Part shown: piece after piece, positions 19,659 to 30,367 of the stretch
How positions within the stretch are numbered: position 1 is the first letter of the stretch
Layout: each line of letters starts with the position of its first letter
Source: Chitinophaga filiformis
Lineage (GTDB): Bacteria; Bacteroidota; Bacteroidia; Chitinophagales; Chitinophagaceae
Length of the DNA stretch: 64,000 nt
Assembly: GCF_900102545.1 (NCBI RefSeq)
Contig: NZ_FNBN01000003.1
Coordinates: 611,461-675,460, forward strand
Direction: 5' to 3'
Notes under the pieces: model-generated
Databases searched by the model: none
What the model saw: the letters and a program-made list of their open reading frames with translations, nothing else
Told to the model about the DNA's origin: nothing
Made by a program: the position numbers and the translations under genes

Positions 19659-21488
19659 ATGCATCCCTCATCAGCACTGTCTCCCGGGAGCGCAGTCGCA
19701 CACCTGCGCCCCGAAGTCTGGAGCAAAGCCAACGCTTTGCATTTACGGAAGATTATCAGCGAATTTGCCCATGAACTTTTAATACAGCCAAAGGAGCTGT
19801 TTGTAAAAGACGGCTGGGGGCATTACATGCTCACGGCAGATACGCCAGGTATTGAATACCGCTTTCGTGCGAAGATCCTGAGCCTTGACCATTGGTACAT
19901 CGAAAACGGGTCAATAGAAAAATGGGAAGATGGTAAAAATGCTCCACTGGATTCTGCCAGCTTCATTGCAGAATTCAGTGAGGCGATTGGCATCCGTCCC
20001 GACATCCTTCCCAAGTACCTGGAAGAGATCTGCAGCACCTTATATGGCAGCGCATATATGCGTGCACAGGAAGGACCTGGTGTAGAAGCCCTGGCACATG
20101 CCGACTACCAGGAAATAGAGCATGCCATGATGGAAGGACATCCATCTTTTGTGGCTAACAATGGGCGTATCGGTTTTGATGCGGCAGACTACAGGGCCTA
20201 TGCGCCGGAAGCAGCAGCACCTGTTTCCCTGCTGTGGATCGCTGGTCATCGTAGCAGGGCTACTTATACCGCTACAGCCGAACTGCCTTATGATACATTG
20301 CTGGCGCAGGAGTTGGATACTGCTACACTGACGCGATTCAACAAGATAATGCTCGACCAGGGACTACAGCCAGCCGACTATGTATATTTTCCCGTGCATC
20401 CCTGGCAGTGGTACAACAAGATGAATCACATATTTGCAGCAGATATTGCCACACGTAATATGGTCTTCCTTGGTGTTAGTGATGATACCTATCTGGCGCA
20501 ACAATCTATCCGTACATTCTTTAACATCAGCAGGCCGGAACGTTTCTATGTGAAAGTAGCATTGTCTATCCTGAACATGGGATTCATGCGGGGATTATCT
20601 CCTTATTACATGCGTACAACGCCTGGTATTACCCAATGGGTACGCGATGAATTGGGAGATGATAAATACCTGCAGGAAAAAGGTTTCATCCTGTTGGGAG
20701 AAGTAGCCACGGTAGGCTATCGCAATCTGTTGTACGAAAAAGCAGAAAAGAACGACAGCCCTTATAAGAAGATGCTGGCAGCACTCTGGAGAGAAAGCCC
20801 TGTTCCTATGCTAAAGAAAGGACAGGGTTTGATGACCATGGCGGCGCTGCTGCACATCGATCGTGAAGGCAAGGCCCTGTTGCCTGAACTGATCCGTACC
20901 TCCGGACTGGATACTGCTTCCTGGCTGCAATGCTACCTGGATGCTTACCTGAGCCCCATCCTGCATTGCTTCTACTATCATGACATGGTATTCATGCCGC
21001 ATGGCGAGAACCTGATCCTCATTATGGAAAATAATGTACCGGTAAGAGCAATCATGAAGGATATCACAGAAGAAGTATGTGTTATCAGCAAAGAGAAGGT
21101 ATTGCCTGACGAAGTAAAACGTCTGGCGGTGGATATGCCGGAAGAAGTGAAGATCCTCTCCATCTTTACAGATGTCTTTGATTACATTTTCCGTTACATC
21201 GCGCATATTCTGGTAGAACATAGCCAGTATCCGGAAGAGCAGTTCTGGGAGCTGGTGGCAGATTGTATACTGGCTTACCAGGAATCCTTCCCTGAATTAA
21301 AAGAGAAATTCAGGCAACATGATCTTTTCGCACCTGAGTTTATCCGTTCCTGCCTGAACCGTTTGCAGATCTGTAACAATGAACGCATGGTAGACCTGGC
21401 CGATCCAGTGGGCAGTCTCCAGTTTGTAGGAACACTGAAAAACCCGGTTGCATCATTTGCAAAGCATTCCAAATTCCCAATTTATTAA
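19659..21488 (+). CDS. IucA/IucC family NIS siderophore synthetase
   Basis: 609 residues, the usual length for NRPS-independent siderophore (NIS) synthetases. The N-terminal IucA/IucC domain carries EGHPSFVANNGRIGF (about 159-173), HPWQW (247-251) and STR-like ATP-site residues, here QQSIRTFFN. The C-terminal FhuF-like part carries MVFMPHGENLIL. These enzymes adenylate a carboxylate and condense it with an amine or hydroxylamine. As the only synthetase in a cluster with a diamine-forming decarboxylase, N-hydroxylase and acyltransferase, it probably oligomerises or cyclises hydroxamate units, as DesD, BibC or AlcC do. It ends 2 bases before the decarboxylase. The exact product is not predictable. 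Confidence 0.9.
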   Translation: MHPSSALSPGSAVAHLRPEVWSKANALHLRKIISEFAHELLIQPKELFVKDGWGHYMLTADTPGIEYRFRAKILSLDHWYIENGSIEKWEDGKNAPLDSASFIAEFSEAIGIRPDILPKYLEEICSTLYGSAYMRAQEGPGVEALAHADYQEIEHAMMEGHPSFVANNGRIGFDAADYRAYAPEAAAPVSLLWIAGHRSRATYTATAELPYDTLLAQELDTATLTRFNKIMLDQGLQPADYVYFPVHPWQWYNKMNHIFAADIATRNMVFLGVSDDTYLAQQSIRTFFNISRPERFYVKVALSILNMGFMRGLSPYYMRTTPGITQWVRDELGDDKYLQEKGFILLGEVATVGYRNLLYEKAEKNDSPYKKMLAALWRESPVPMLKKGQGLMTMAALLHIDREGKALLPELIRTSGLDTASWLQCYLDAYLSPILHCFYYHDMVFMPHGENLILIMENNVPVRAIMKDITEEVCVISKEKVLPDEVKRLAVDMPEEVKILSIFTDVFDYIFRYIAHILVEHSQYPEEQFWELVADCILAYQESFPELKEKFRQHDLFAPEFIRSCLNRLQICNNERMVDLADPVGSLQFVGTLKNPVASFAKHSKFPIY

Positions 21489-21490
21489 CG

Positions 21491-22996
21491 ATGATCATGA
21501 ATCAATACAGTGACCTCTTTTATGAAGGCACTGCCAATGAATATAGCAAAGCCATTCAACTGGCCAGCGGCTCAGTAGTACGGTTCTTGGAGAAGAACAG
21601 AAAACCATTCAGCGGTATTACACCTGCACAACTGAAAACGGCATTCGACCAGGTAGATCTGAATACACCATTGCCTGATTACGACAGCCTGCTATCGGAA
21701 GTAGAACGCCTCTATTCGGATCATGCCGTGACCTTTCATCTGCCACAATATATTGCTCACCTGAACTGCCCTGTAGTGATACCTGCTATTGCAGCTGAGG
21801 TGCTGATCTCTGCTATCAACTCTTCCCTCGACACCTGGGATCAGAGCGCAGGCGCTACATTGATAGAACAACGCCTGATAGAGTGGACCTGCAGTGAGAT
21901 TGGCTTCGACAGTAACAGCGACGGTGTGTTCACCAGTGGAGGTACGCAGAGTAACCTGATGGGTCTATTACTGGCCAGAGATCATTATGCAAAGGAACGC
22001 CTGCGTTATAATATCAAACAAAAAGGATTGCCGGCGGAGTCTTCCCGCTTCAGGATATTCGTAGCCGCCACAGGACATTTCAGTATTCAGAAGAATGCTG
22101 CCTTGCTGGGACTGGGTGAACAGTCTGTAGTCAGTATACCAGTGAAAGGTTACCGCATGGATGTGGTATTGCTGGAAGAAGCGATTCAGCAGGAATTAGA
22201 AGAAGGCAACATTCCCATCGCTGTAGTAGGTACTGCTGGTACTACTGACTTTGGCAATGTTGATCCATTGGAAGAAATAGGACAACTGGCTGCCCGCTAT
22301 AAATTATGGTTCCATGTGGATGCAGCTTATGGCTGCGGATTACTGCTCACTTCTAAATACCGTCATCTGCTGAAAGGTATAGAACTGGCTAACTCTGTAA
22401 CGGCAGATTATCATAAGTCATTTTTTCAGCCTGTCAGCAGCAGCGCTTTCCTGGTGAAGAACAAACGATCACTCGACCTGCTTACGCATCATGCGGATTA
22501 TCTGAATCCGAAGGAGCATGATGAAGATGGGTTGCCTAACCAGGTAAACAAATCTATCCAGACCACCCGCCGTTTTGATGCCTTGAAGCTCTGGTTCACA
22601 CTGCGCCTGATGGGCAAACAGAAACTGGGTAGTTACATGGAAACAATCATTGATACCACTGCCAAAGTAGCGGACATGATCAGTGGGGATGAAGAACTGG
22701 AACTGGTAAGCTATTCCGATATCAGTGCACTGGTATTCCGTTATTTTCCTGCCAGTCTTGACGAAGCAGATGTTACAGAAGTGAATCTGCATATCAAAAA
22801 AGAAATGCTGAAAGACGGTGCTGCATTACTGGCCGGTACACGTATCAACGGTGCTTTTTATCTAAAGTTTACGTTGCTGAATCCACTTACGACTACGGAC
22901 GATGTAGCGAAACTATTATCCATCATCAAATCCCACGGAGCTGCTTACATAAGACAACACCGGGAAACACTTTACCACACAAGAGAAATAGCATAA
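21491..22996 (+). CDS. PLP-dependent amino acid decarboxylase (DesA/RhbB-like)
   Basis: 501 residues (499 if the second ATG at 21497 is used). It is a group II PLP decarboxylase with HVDAAYG at 275-281 and the Schiff-base lysine K309 in DYHKSFFQP. It is most like lysine, ornithine or 2,4-diaminobutyrate decarboxylases of siderophore loci. It would supply the diamine backbone (cadaverine, putrescine or diaminopropane) for hydroxamate formation. It has almost no intergenic space on either side, so it is translated as part of the operon. Which amino acid is used cannot be told by eye. Confidence 0.85.
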   Translation: MIMNQYSDLFYEGTANEYSKAIQLASGSVVRFLEKNRKPFSGITPAQLKTAFDQVDLNTPLPDYDSLLSEVERLYSDHAVTFHLPQYIAHLNCPVVIPAIAAEVLISAINSSLDTWDQSAGATLIEQRLIEWTCSEIGFDSNSDGVFTSGGTQSNLMGLLLARDHYAKERLRYNIKQKGLPAESSRFRIFVAATGHFSIQKNAALLGLGEQSVVSIPVKGYRMDVVLLEEAIQQELEEGNIPIAVVGTAGTTDFGNVDPLEEIGQLAARYKLWFHVDAAYGCGLLLTSKYRHLLKGIELANSVTADYHKSFFQPVSSSAFLVKNKRSLDLLTHHADYLNPKEHDEDGLPNQVNKSIQTTRRFDALKLWFTLRLMGKQKLGSYMETIIDTTAKVADMISGDEELELVSYSDISALVFRYFPASLDEADVTEVNLHIKKEMLKDGAALLAGTRINGAFYLKFTLLNPLTTTDDVAKLLSIIKSHGAAYIRQHRETLYHTREIA

Positions 22997-22998
22997 AC

Positions 22999-24315
22999 AT
23001 GAGCACTCCACATACATACGATATTATCGGCATTGGCATAGGTCCTTTCAATCTTGGGCTGGCAGCCTTATTACAACCTGTGAGCAGGATCAATGCGGTA
23101 TTCTTTGATCAGGCGCCGGGCTTTGACTGGCATCCCGGATTGATGTTAAGCAATGCCACCCTGCAGGTACCTTTCATGGCCGATCTTGTGACCATGGCTG
23201 ATCCTACCAGTGAATACAGTTTCCTGAATTATCTGAAACAGTCAGGACGATTGTATAAGTTCTATATCAGGGAAGATTTTTTTATCCTGAGAAAAGAATA
23301 CAATGCCTATTGCAAATGGGCAGCAGAAAGACTGTCCACATGCCGTTTCTCTCATAAGGTGACTGCCGTGCAGTATGAGAATGACAGGCAATTGTATGCA
23401 GTGAATACAACACATACCCTCACAGGTAAAACAGAACTGCACTATGCCCGTAAACTGGTATTGGGCACTGGTACACAACCTTACCTGCCTGCATTTGCAA
23501 AGAAAGGTATCCTGCCGGATGTGATCCATACATCGGAGTATCTCAACTATAAAGACAAGATAGGAGGGAAGCGTTCCGTAACAGTTATAGGCTCAGGACA
23601 GAGCGCAGCAGAAGTGTTTTCCGACCTGCTGCCACTGGCGGAAAATGGTATGCAGTTAAACTGGTTCACCCGTCCTGACAGGTTCTTTCCGATGGAGTAC
23701 TCAAAACTTACACTGGAACTAACCTCACCTGAATATGTGGATTATTTCTACAGTATGCCTGCAGAAAGCAGACAGGAACTGTTATCGAAACAGAATCCAC
23801 TCTTCAAGGGTATTAACTATGATCTCATTAACCAGATCTTTGATACCCTATACGGGATGAGTGTTGACCAGGATATTTCACATATACAGTTACGCCCCAA
23901 TGTACAGCTCAATGATATAACGTATAACGGTAACAGGCATACGCTTTATCTGACACAGGTGCAGCAGCAACAGTCATTTACCCAGGAGACGGATTTTGTG
24001 GTGCTTGCTACTGGTTATAAATACCGTGAGCCGGCTTTCCTGGAAGGTATCAGCGAACGTATCATCAGAAGGGAAGATCAGTTGTTTGATGTACAGCGTA
24101 ACTACGCCATAGACCTTCATGGGGATGAGATCTTTGTGCAGAATGCAGAGCTGCACACACATGGTTTTGTAACGCCCGATCTGGGAATGGGTGCTTATCG
24201 CAATTCCTGTATCATCAATGCGATAGCAGGAGAGGAGATCTACCATGTAGAAAAGCGGATTGCTTTCCAGCAATTCGGGGTAGAAGCATCCATACCAGCT
24301 ATTACAGCTATATAA
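22999..24315 (+). CDS. L-lysine/diamine N-monooxygenase (IucD/DesB-like)
   Basis: 438 residues. The FAD site GIGIGPFNLGLAAL lies near residues 11-24, followed by FDWHPGLML and LQVPFMADLV, both typical of siderophore N-hydroxylases. A second nucleotide site VIGSGQSAAEVF binds NADPH, and the ATGY signature is present as LATGYKYR. It hydroxylates the terminal amine of the diamine before acylation. It follows the decarboxylase by 2 bases. The family assignment is firm. The substrate is inferred from the neighbouring decarboxylase. Confidence 0.9.
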   Translation: MSTPHTYDIIGIGIGPFNLGLAALLQPVSRINAVFFDQAPGFDWHPGLMLSNATLQVPFMADLVTMADPTSEYSFLNYLKQSGRLYKFYIREDFFILRKEYNAYCKWAAERLSTCRFSHKVTAVQYENDRQLYAVNTTHTLTGKTELHYARKLVLGTGTQPYLPAFAKKGILPDVIHTSEYLNYKDKIGGKRSVTVIGSGQSAAEVFSDLLPLAENGMQLNWFTRPDRFFPMEYSKLTLELTSPEYVDYFYSMPAESRQELLSKQNPLFKGINYDLINQIFDTLYGMSVDQDISHIQLRPNVQLNDITYNGNRHTLYLTQVQQQQSFTQETDFVVLATGYKYREPAFLEGISERIIRREDQLFDVQRNYAIDLHGDEIFVQNAELHTHGFVTPDLGMGAYRNSCIINAIAGEEIYHVEKRIAFQQFGVEASIPAITAI

Positions 24316-24337
24316 ATAAGTACACGGGACATTGTCA

Positions 24338-25657
24338 ATGAAATACGGAGGCACGGCGTCTGTTGGCGCTGTGTCTCCTGATCTTCCGCAACCTACTTTT
24401 CATACAAACGATACTGCATCTGATATGCAAAAAATAGTCTCGCCGGCGCAATCGCGTTCAGCGCTCATTTTCATCTTTATCACACTGCTGATTGATGTAA
24501 CAGGATTGGGAATCATCATTCCTGTGCTACCGAAACTGATAGAACAGCTGATCCATGGCAATATGGGAGAAGCGGCTGCTATCGGTGGCTGGCTGACGTT
24601 TGCCTATGCCCTGGTGCAGTTTGTCTGTGCGCCGGTACTGGGTAACCTGAGCGACCGTTATGGACGGCGTCCCGTATTATTGTTGTCCTTGCTCGGTTTC
24701 GGATTAGACTACTTCTTTATGGCATTTGCCCCAACCATCATATGGCTGTTTGCCGGCCGTATCATATCCGGTGTGATGGGCGCCAGTTTTACCACCGCAG
24801 CAGCCTATATAGCAGATGTCAGCACACCTGAGAAGCGTACCCAGAACTTCGGTATCATCGGCGCCGCTTTTGGACTGGGCTTTATACTTGGTCCGCTGAT
24901 GGGAGGTGGCTTAGGACAGTTTGGTCCGAGGGCGCCCTTTATCGCGGCAGGCATTTTGAGCTTGTTGAATGTTGCCTACGGCTACCTGGTACTTCCGGAG
25001 TCATTACCTGCAGGGAATAGGCGGGCCTTTGAATGGAAACGCGCCAATCCGGTTGGCTCGCTGGTACAGATGAAGCAATATCCGGCCGTATATGGGCTGA
25101 TTGCCACCCTGGTGCTGATCTATATTGCCAATAACGGTGTTCAGACCACCTGGGCCTTCTATGGTATGCAGAAGTTTAGTTGGGATGAAGCCTGGGTAGG
25201 ATATTCACTCGGCTTTAGCGGCTTGCTGGTCGCCATTGTACAGTTGGGTCTGATCCGGCTGATCATTCCCCGTATCGGGACTAAAAAGAGCCTGTATATC
25301 GGACTGGCATTTTACAGCCTGGGATTGCTGCTGTTTGCATTTGCCACCAGCGGCTGGATGATGTTTGTGATACTGGTGCCTTATTCGTTGGGGAATATTG
25401 CGAGCCCGGCCTTACAGAGTATCATCACAGGGCAGATCTCTTCTTCTGAACAGGGAGCATTACAGGGAGGACTGACCAGTCTCATGAGCGTTACCACGAT
25501 CGTCGCGCCGCCCCTGATGGGTAGTTTGTTTGCCTGGTTTACCGGGAATGATGCGCCTTTCCTTTTCCCGGGCGCTCCTTTCTTCGTTAGCGGAGTGCTT
25601 GTGTTCGTGAGTATTTTCCTGGCCATTAAAAGCATGCGGAAACCCAATGTCAGATGA
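24338..25657 (+). CDS. MFS transporter (TetA-like DHA1), probable siderophore exporter
   Basis: 439 residues from ATG 24338. The ATG at 24425 is an equally plausible start, because the conserved transporter core begins just after it (SALIFIFITLLIDVTGLGIIIPVLP). It has twelve predicted membrane helices, the loop motif GNLSDRYGRRP between helices 2 and 3, and GFILGPLMGG in helix 5 (drug-exporter motif C region). It belongs to the drug:proton antiporter group. As the last gene of the siderophore operon it likely exports the finished compound, as AlcS does for alcaligin. No TonB-dependent receptor or ferric reductase gene is nearby. Confidence 0.85.
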   Translation: MKYGGTASVGAVSPDLPQPTFHTNDTASDMQKIVSPAQSRSALIFIFITLLIDVTGLGIIIPVLPKLIEQLIHGNMGEAAAIGGWLTFAYALVQFVCAPVLGNLSDRYGRRPVLLLSLLGFGLDYFFMAFAPTIIWLFAGRIISGVMGASFTTAAAYIADVSTPEKRTQNFGIIGAAFGLGFILGPLMGGGLGQFGPRAPFIAAGILSLLNVAYGYLVLPESLPAGNRRAFEWKRANPVGSLVQMKQYPAVYGLIATLVLIYIANNGVQTTWAFYGMQKFSWDEAWVGYSLGFSGLLVAIVQLGLIRLIIPRIGTKKSLYIGLAFYSLGLLLFAFATSGWMMFVILVPYSLGNIASPALQSIITGQISSSEQGALQGGLTSLMSVTTIVAPPLMGSLFAWFTGNDAPFLFPGAPFFVSGVLVFVSIFLAIKSMRKPNVR

Positions 25658-25689
25658 GGATTGCATCAATCTTCTATATCTCTTTTATG

Positions 25690-25780
25690 CTTTACCGTCA
25701 TTTCCATATCACTTCACCGGCATATGTATATCGATTCGATATAGAGATGCCGGTAAAATGATATGGAAATGACGGTAAAG
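25690..25780. repeat. 91-base nested palindrome between convergent genes
   Basis: A 34-base arm (25690-25723) pairs with 25747-25780 with only two mismatches. The spacer itself holds a second palindrome, TATATCG ATT CGATATA. The whole could fold into one long hairpin. It lies between the convergent siderophore exporter and the minus-strand repeat protein, so it may be a bidirectional terminator. It is far longer than a normal terminator and could be a miniature mobile-element relic. Confidence 0.75.
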
Positions 25781-25845
25781 CGATATGGAAGTAAGAAGGA
25801 AACATGCTACACACAAGCAATCTGTAAGCATACAATTACGTATTA

Positions 25846-27291
25846 CTAGCCTCTGGTACGACCGGCTCTTCCGCTGGAAGAACCATTGGTTCTGCCTCCG
25901 GAGGAATTGTTATTCCTTCCGCCACCTTGATAGCTTCCCTCACTTCTTCCGCCATTTTGTGAGCCGCCTCCCCAGGTGTTACCACGGGTGCCTCCTTCAG
26001 TTCTTCCTCCGGTTTGTGAATTACCTCCCCAGTTATTACCACGGGTGCCTCCTTCAGTTCTTCCACCACCCTGCGAGTTACCTCCCCAGGTATTACCACG
26101 TGAACCACCTTCATTTCTTCCACCATTCTGAGAGTTACCACCCCATGTACCGCCCTGGTAATTTCCTGAGCTGCCCTGAGGACGTCCGCCTCTGATGCTG
26201 CCATCGTTGCGTGAGCCCCTGTTGTCGTTGTAATATCCCTGGCGACCGCCGTTCCATCCATAATTATCCCGGCCGGAGCGATTGTCGCGGTAACCGTTGT
26301 TGTAATTCCTGCCGCCGTAATAGTTGTTCCTGTTATACCCGTTATAGCCATTATAGCCATTATAGCGGCCGCCATTATACCTGCCGGGGAAATGACCCCG
26401 GTCGGCTCTTGCTGAGCGGTAATTGGTCACTATTACGCGATTACGGTTATAAACAAAGCCGGAATAGGTCCTTATGGGATAATACATCCCACGGGCAGGG
26501 ACGATCCTTCTTACGGGAGCGTATCCATATCCATACATGTAGTGATGGCATACAGGGCGATAGGCGTATACCGGCATCGGGCGCCAGGGCCTCCACCATC
26601 CGGGGGGATTGATCCAGGACCAGGGAGAGGTCCATACCACATAGGCTGGGGCATATACCCGGCGTACGCAGGGCCAGAACCATACGTTCACAAATACCCC
26701 AGCAGGAGCAATCCTGGCTGTGTTGGCATCAGCCGCAGGGCCATGTGCACGGGAAGGCGTATAATCGAAGGAATTATCTTCGGCGGAATACAGGCTGTCG
26801 GATGTTTCCACTGGTTCAGTCAGGGTGGTTTCGCCATAGATGTCTTCATCGCCGGCTATCTGGATAACGGCGGTGTTCTCGCCGGTCTTTTCCAGTTCGA
26901 TAACGGCCACATCCTGGCTTTCCTGGTTAGATACCAGTGCCTGTATGATAAAGAGTTGTACCTGGTTTTGCTTTTTATTGATCACCCGCAGGTAGTCGAT
27001 ATTGCCATCCCCGTTCAGGTCAAGGTTGTTGACCTTGTTCGCTTCTGTATTCAGCAGTCTTTCAAATTCTTCCGGAGTACTGGCCTGTTTGAAAAGGGTA
27101 AGTGCCCCCTGCAGACTGAAGTTGTCGCCTGGTAAGCCGGTAGAATCGTGATCGGGAGGAGACCAGCTGGCATTATCCCATTCATCTGGTTGTTCCTGTA
27201 ATTGTTGCCGGGGATTGTAATCCTGCGCATTGGCATCTAATACCGGTAAAAGGGATATGAGCAGCACAGGTAGGGATAGGCGAATCTTCAT
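25846..27291 (-). CDS. exported protein with Asn/Gly/Arg-rich repeat tail
   Basis: 481 residues with a signal peptide ending DANAQ. The N-terminal half (about 48-170) shares long blocks with the gene to its right: DSTGLPGDNFSLQGAL, KVNNLDLNGDGNIDYLRVINKK and VAVIELEKTGENTAVIQI. The DLNGDGNIDY stretch looks like a single calcium loop (dockerin/EF-hand style). A Trp/Pro/Tyr-rich middle (about 190-290) resembles cell-envelope proteins of Bacteroidota. The tail is low complexity: GYN repeats, then about four 19-residue units of the form TWGGNSQ.GGR.EGG.RGN. I recognise no enzyme. An envelope or extracellular matrix role is a guess. The high Arg and Gly content creates long false frames on the other strand. 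Confidence 0.7.
   Translation of the reverse strand: MKIRLSLPVLLISLLPVLDANAQDYNPRQQLQEQPDEWDNASWSPPDHDSTGLPGDNFSLQGALTLFKQASTPEEFERLLNTEANKVNNLDLNGDGNIDYLRVINKKQNQVQLFIIQALVSNQESQDVAVIELEKTGENTAVIQIAGDEDIYGETTLTEPVETSDSLYSAEDNSFDYTPSRAHGPAADANTARIAPAGVFVNVWFWPCVRRVYAPAYVVWTSPWSWINPPGWWRPWRPMPVYAYRPVCHHYMYGYGYAPVRRIVPARGMYYPIRTYSGFVYNRNRVIVTNYRSARADRGHFPGRYNGGRYNGYNGYNGYNRNNYYGGRNYNNGYRDNRSGRDNYGWNGGRQGYYNDNRGSRNDGSIRGGRPQGSSGNYQGGTWGGNSQNGGRNEGGSRGNTWGGNSQGGGRTEGGTRGNNWGGNSQTGGRTEGGTRGNTWGGGSQNGGRSEGSYQGGGRNNNSSGGRTNGSSSGRAGRTRG
25921..26148 (-). repeat. 57-bp tandem coding repeats (about four units)
   Basis: The 3' part of the gene repeats a 19-codon unit (TWGGNSQ, GGR, EGG, RGN) about four times with few changes. 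The boundaries are approximate. The array could vary in copy number between strains. Confidence 0.7.
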
Positions 27292-27390
27292 GGCAGAAAT
27301 GTTTAGTATATAACTAATAAACGAAGTTGAATGTACGAATAGTTTAATAATGCAATATGTGTGCCGTAATTTAGAAGGGGCGCGGGTTTA

Positions 27391-27446
27391 AAAAGAAGAA
27401 GGGCCTTATAATATATCGTTGTAAGACAACATATTATAAGACCCTT
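27391..27446 (-). terminator. terminator of the minus-strand gene at 27485
   Basis: Reading on the minus strand, AAGGGTCTTATAATAT (27446-27431) pairs with 27414-27399 with one mismatch. An inner stem GTTGT/ACAAC surrounds a 3-base loop. The 3' side then runs into CTTCTTTTT. It starts 39 bases after the stop codon. Confidence 0.85.
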
Positions 27447-27484
27447 ACTATGATGAGTAGTTTTCTGCTGATCTGCCTGAGGAC

Positions 27485-28471
27485 TTAATTCCCTCTCTCA
27501 GCCCTTTTGCGGCTGCCTCTTGTTCTGTTCCCGCTGCTTCGTCCTCCCCGGTTTTCACTTACCCTTGTCCCTCTGTCAGCTCTGCCTCCCCTGTTAATAG
27601 CGCTACCCCTGTCAGCCCTTACTGGTGTGGACGACTGGTATTGTCTGCCGCCACTATTGGTCCTGTTAGGTGTATATCGGTTTACATTCCTGGTAGTACG
27701 GTAATTGTTCACAACCACCCTGTTACGGTTAATAACAGTCACGGAAGTGGTTCTTACGGGGCGATAAATGACCCGGGCAGGAGGGATCCTTTGAACCGGT
27801 ACTACAACATATCTGCGGGCATAGGCATAACGAACTGGCCGGTATACATGCCAGGGCAGGGGGCGCCAGGGACGATACCATACCGGGCGGCTGTACCACG
27901 TCCACGGGGATACCCATACAGCATATGCTGGTGCATATACGAAACGTACGCAGGGCCATAACCATACGTTCACCACAATACCCTCAGGAGAGGCGGCGGC
28001 AGGGCCATGGCTGGCGGTGGTATAGTTAAATGCATTGTCTCCTTCTTCTGCAGGTTCGGCGATAACAGATTCGCCATAAATGTCTGCATCGCCTACGATC
28101 TGGACGATGGCGTTATTGTCGCCTGTCTTTTCCAGTTCGATCACCGCTATATCCTGGCTTTCTGTGGATGAAACCAGTGCCTGCAGGATAAAGACCTGTA
28201 CATCATTATCTTTTTTGTTGACAACGCGGATATAATCAGTGTTGCCATCTTCATTGAGATCCAGGTTGTTAACTTTGTTGTCGGCAGAGTTCAGGAGCTT
28301 TTCAAATGCTTCAGGGGATGCCGATTGTTTAAACAGGTCCAATGCCCCCTGGAGGCTGAAATTATCGCCCGGCAGACCGGTAGAATCCTGTTCGGGTTGA
28401 TCCTGGGCTGATACTGTTAAGGTCATGCCCAGGCATACGATGCATGCGGTAAAGTAATGTCGGATATTCAT
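27485..28471 (-). CDS. exported protein, paralog of the downstream repeat protein
   Basis: 328 residues from the ATG at 28471. The frame continues 11 codons further upstream, but the signal peptide MNIRHYFTACIVCLGM.. ending VSAQ fixes this start. The domain at about 25-150 shares DSTGLPGDNFSLQGAL, KVNNLDLNEDGNTDYIRV and VIELEKTGDNNAIVQI with the 25846-27291 product. A Trp/Tyr/Pro/Arg-rich region (WLWPCVRFVYAPAYAVWVSPWTW) follows, then a basic Arg/Gly/Asn tail without the 19-residue units. The two genes are tandem duplicates separated by a terminator. The function is unknown. Confidence 0.75.
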   Translation of the reverse strand: MNIRHYFTACIVCLGMTLTVSAQDQPEQDSTGLPGDNFSLQGALDLFKQSASPEAFEKLLNSADNKVNNLDLNEDGNTDYIRVVNKKDNDVQVFILQALVSSTESQDIAVIELEKTGDNNAIVQIVGDADIYGESVIAEPAEEGDNAFNYTTASHGPAAASPEGIVVNVWLWPCVRFVYAPAYAVWVSPWTWYSRPVWYRPWRPLPWHVYRPVRYAYARRYVVVPVQRIPPARVIYRPVRTTSVTVINRNRVVVNNYRTTRNVNRYTPNRTNSGGRQYQSSTPVRADRGSAINRGGRADRGTRVSENRGGRSSGNRTRGSRKRAERGN

Positions 28472-28845
28472 GTACTTGATTTTTTGGGATACTCCCGGGT
28501 GCACCTGATAATCCGGGGAATATAGGTCCCGGTTATCTTTACTGTAACTACTGTGAGTATATATAGGTAGACTGCCGGAAACGGGTATAGTTTAACGGGA
28601 GGGGCAGAGAAGGCCGGGGAAGGATGAATTTTGCTTTGTTTTTATGTAAATAAAGCTAATAATCAATTGGATAGTCGTAATTATTGACCGTTGCTAACAC
28701 AGATGATGAAATTACCACTTTGTTGTATATATGTAATATTTTGACGTCAAACCCTAATGTTTTTAGGTTTTAATTGAAATTTTTTCCTAATTTGGTGCCG
28801 TCATTCTGGTTTGATATTTATAAACCGGCTTATGATCTACCTTAG

Positions 28846-28945
28846 ACCACAACTAGATATACTGTTAGACCTTCGATTCTTATCACCTATTGTTTAGTTA
28901 CAACCCGTAGCTACATGTTTAAACCGCAACTAGCATACTGTTAGA
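28846..28945 (+). repeat. imperfect direct repeat pair upstream of spt
   Basis: ACCACAACTAGATATACTGT.. at 28846-28869 and ACCGCAACTAGCATACTGT.. at 28923-28945 match except for two substitutions and a one-base length difference. The copies start 77 bases apart, about seven helical turns. The role is unknown; operator sites are possible. Confidence 0.6.
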
Positions 28946-29059
28946 GTTATGGAATCCGTCTTATGCCGGAGTACGTAATTTGATTGACATAATTATTAAA
29001 CACTGCTTGTTTGCGGGGACTTTATCGCTTACCGTCATCGATTCACTGCAAATTTTTAG

Positions 29060-30367
<1,308 letters not shown>

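Noticed and set aside
25921..26148. Regular repeats that might suggest a CRISPR array
   Set aside because: The repeats are 57 bases, contiguous, in frame and encode a glycine-rich tail; there are no unique spacers and no cas genes.
25836..27135. Long plus-strand frames across the repeat protein (133, 136 and 197 codons), and a minus-strand shadow frame
   Set aside because: They result from low-complexity Gly/Arg/Asn coding on the minus strand, which rarely yields stops in other frames.
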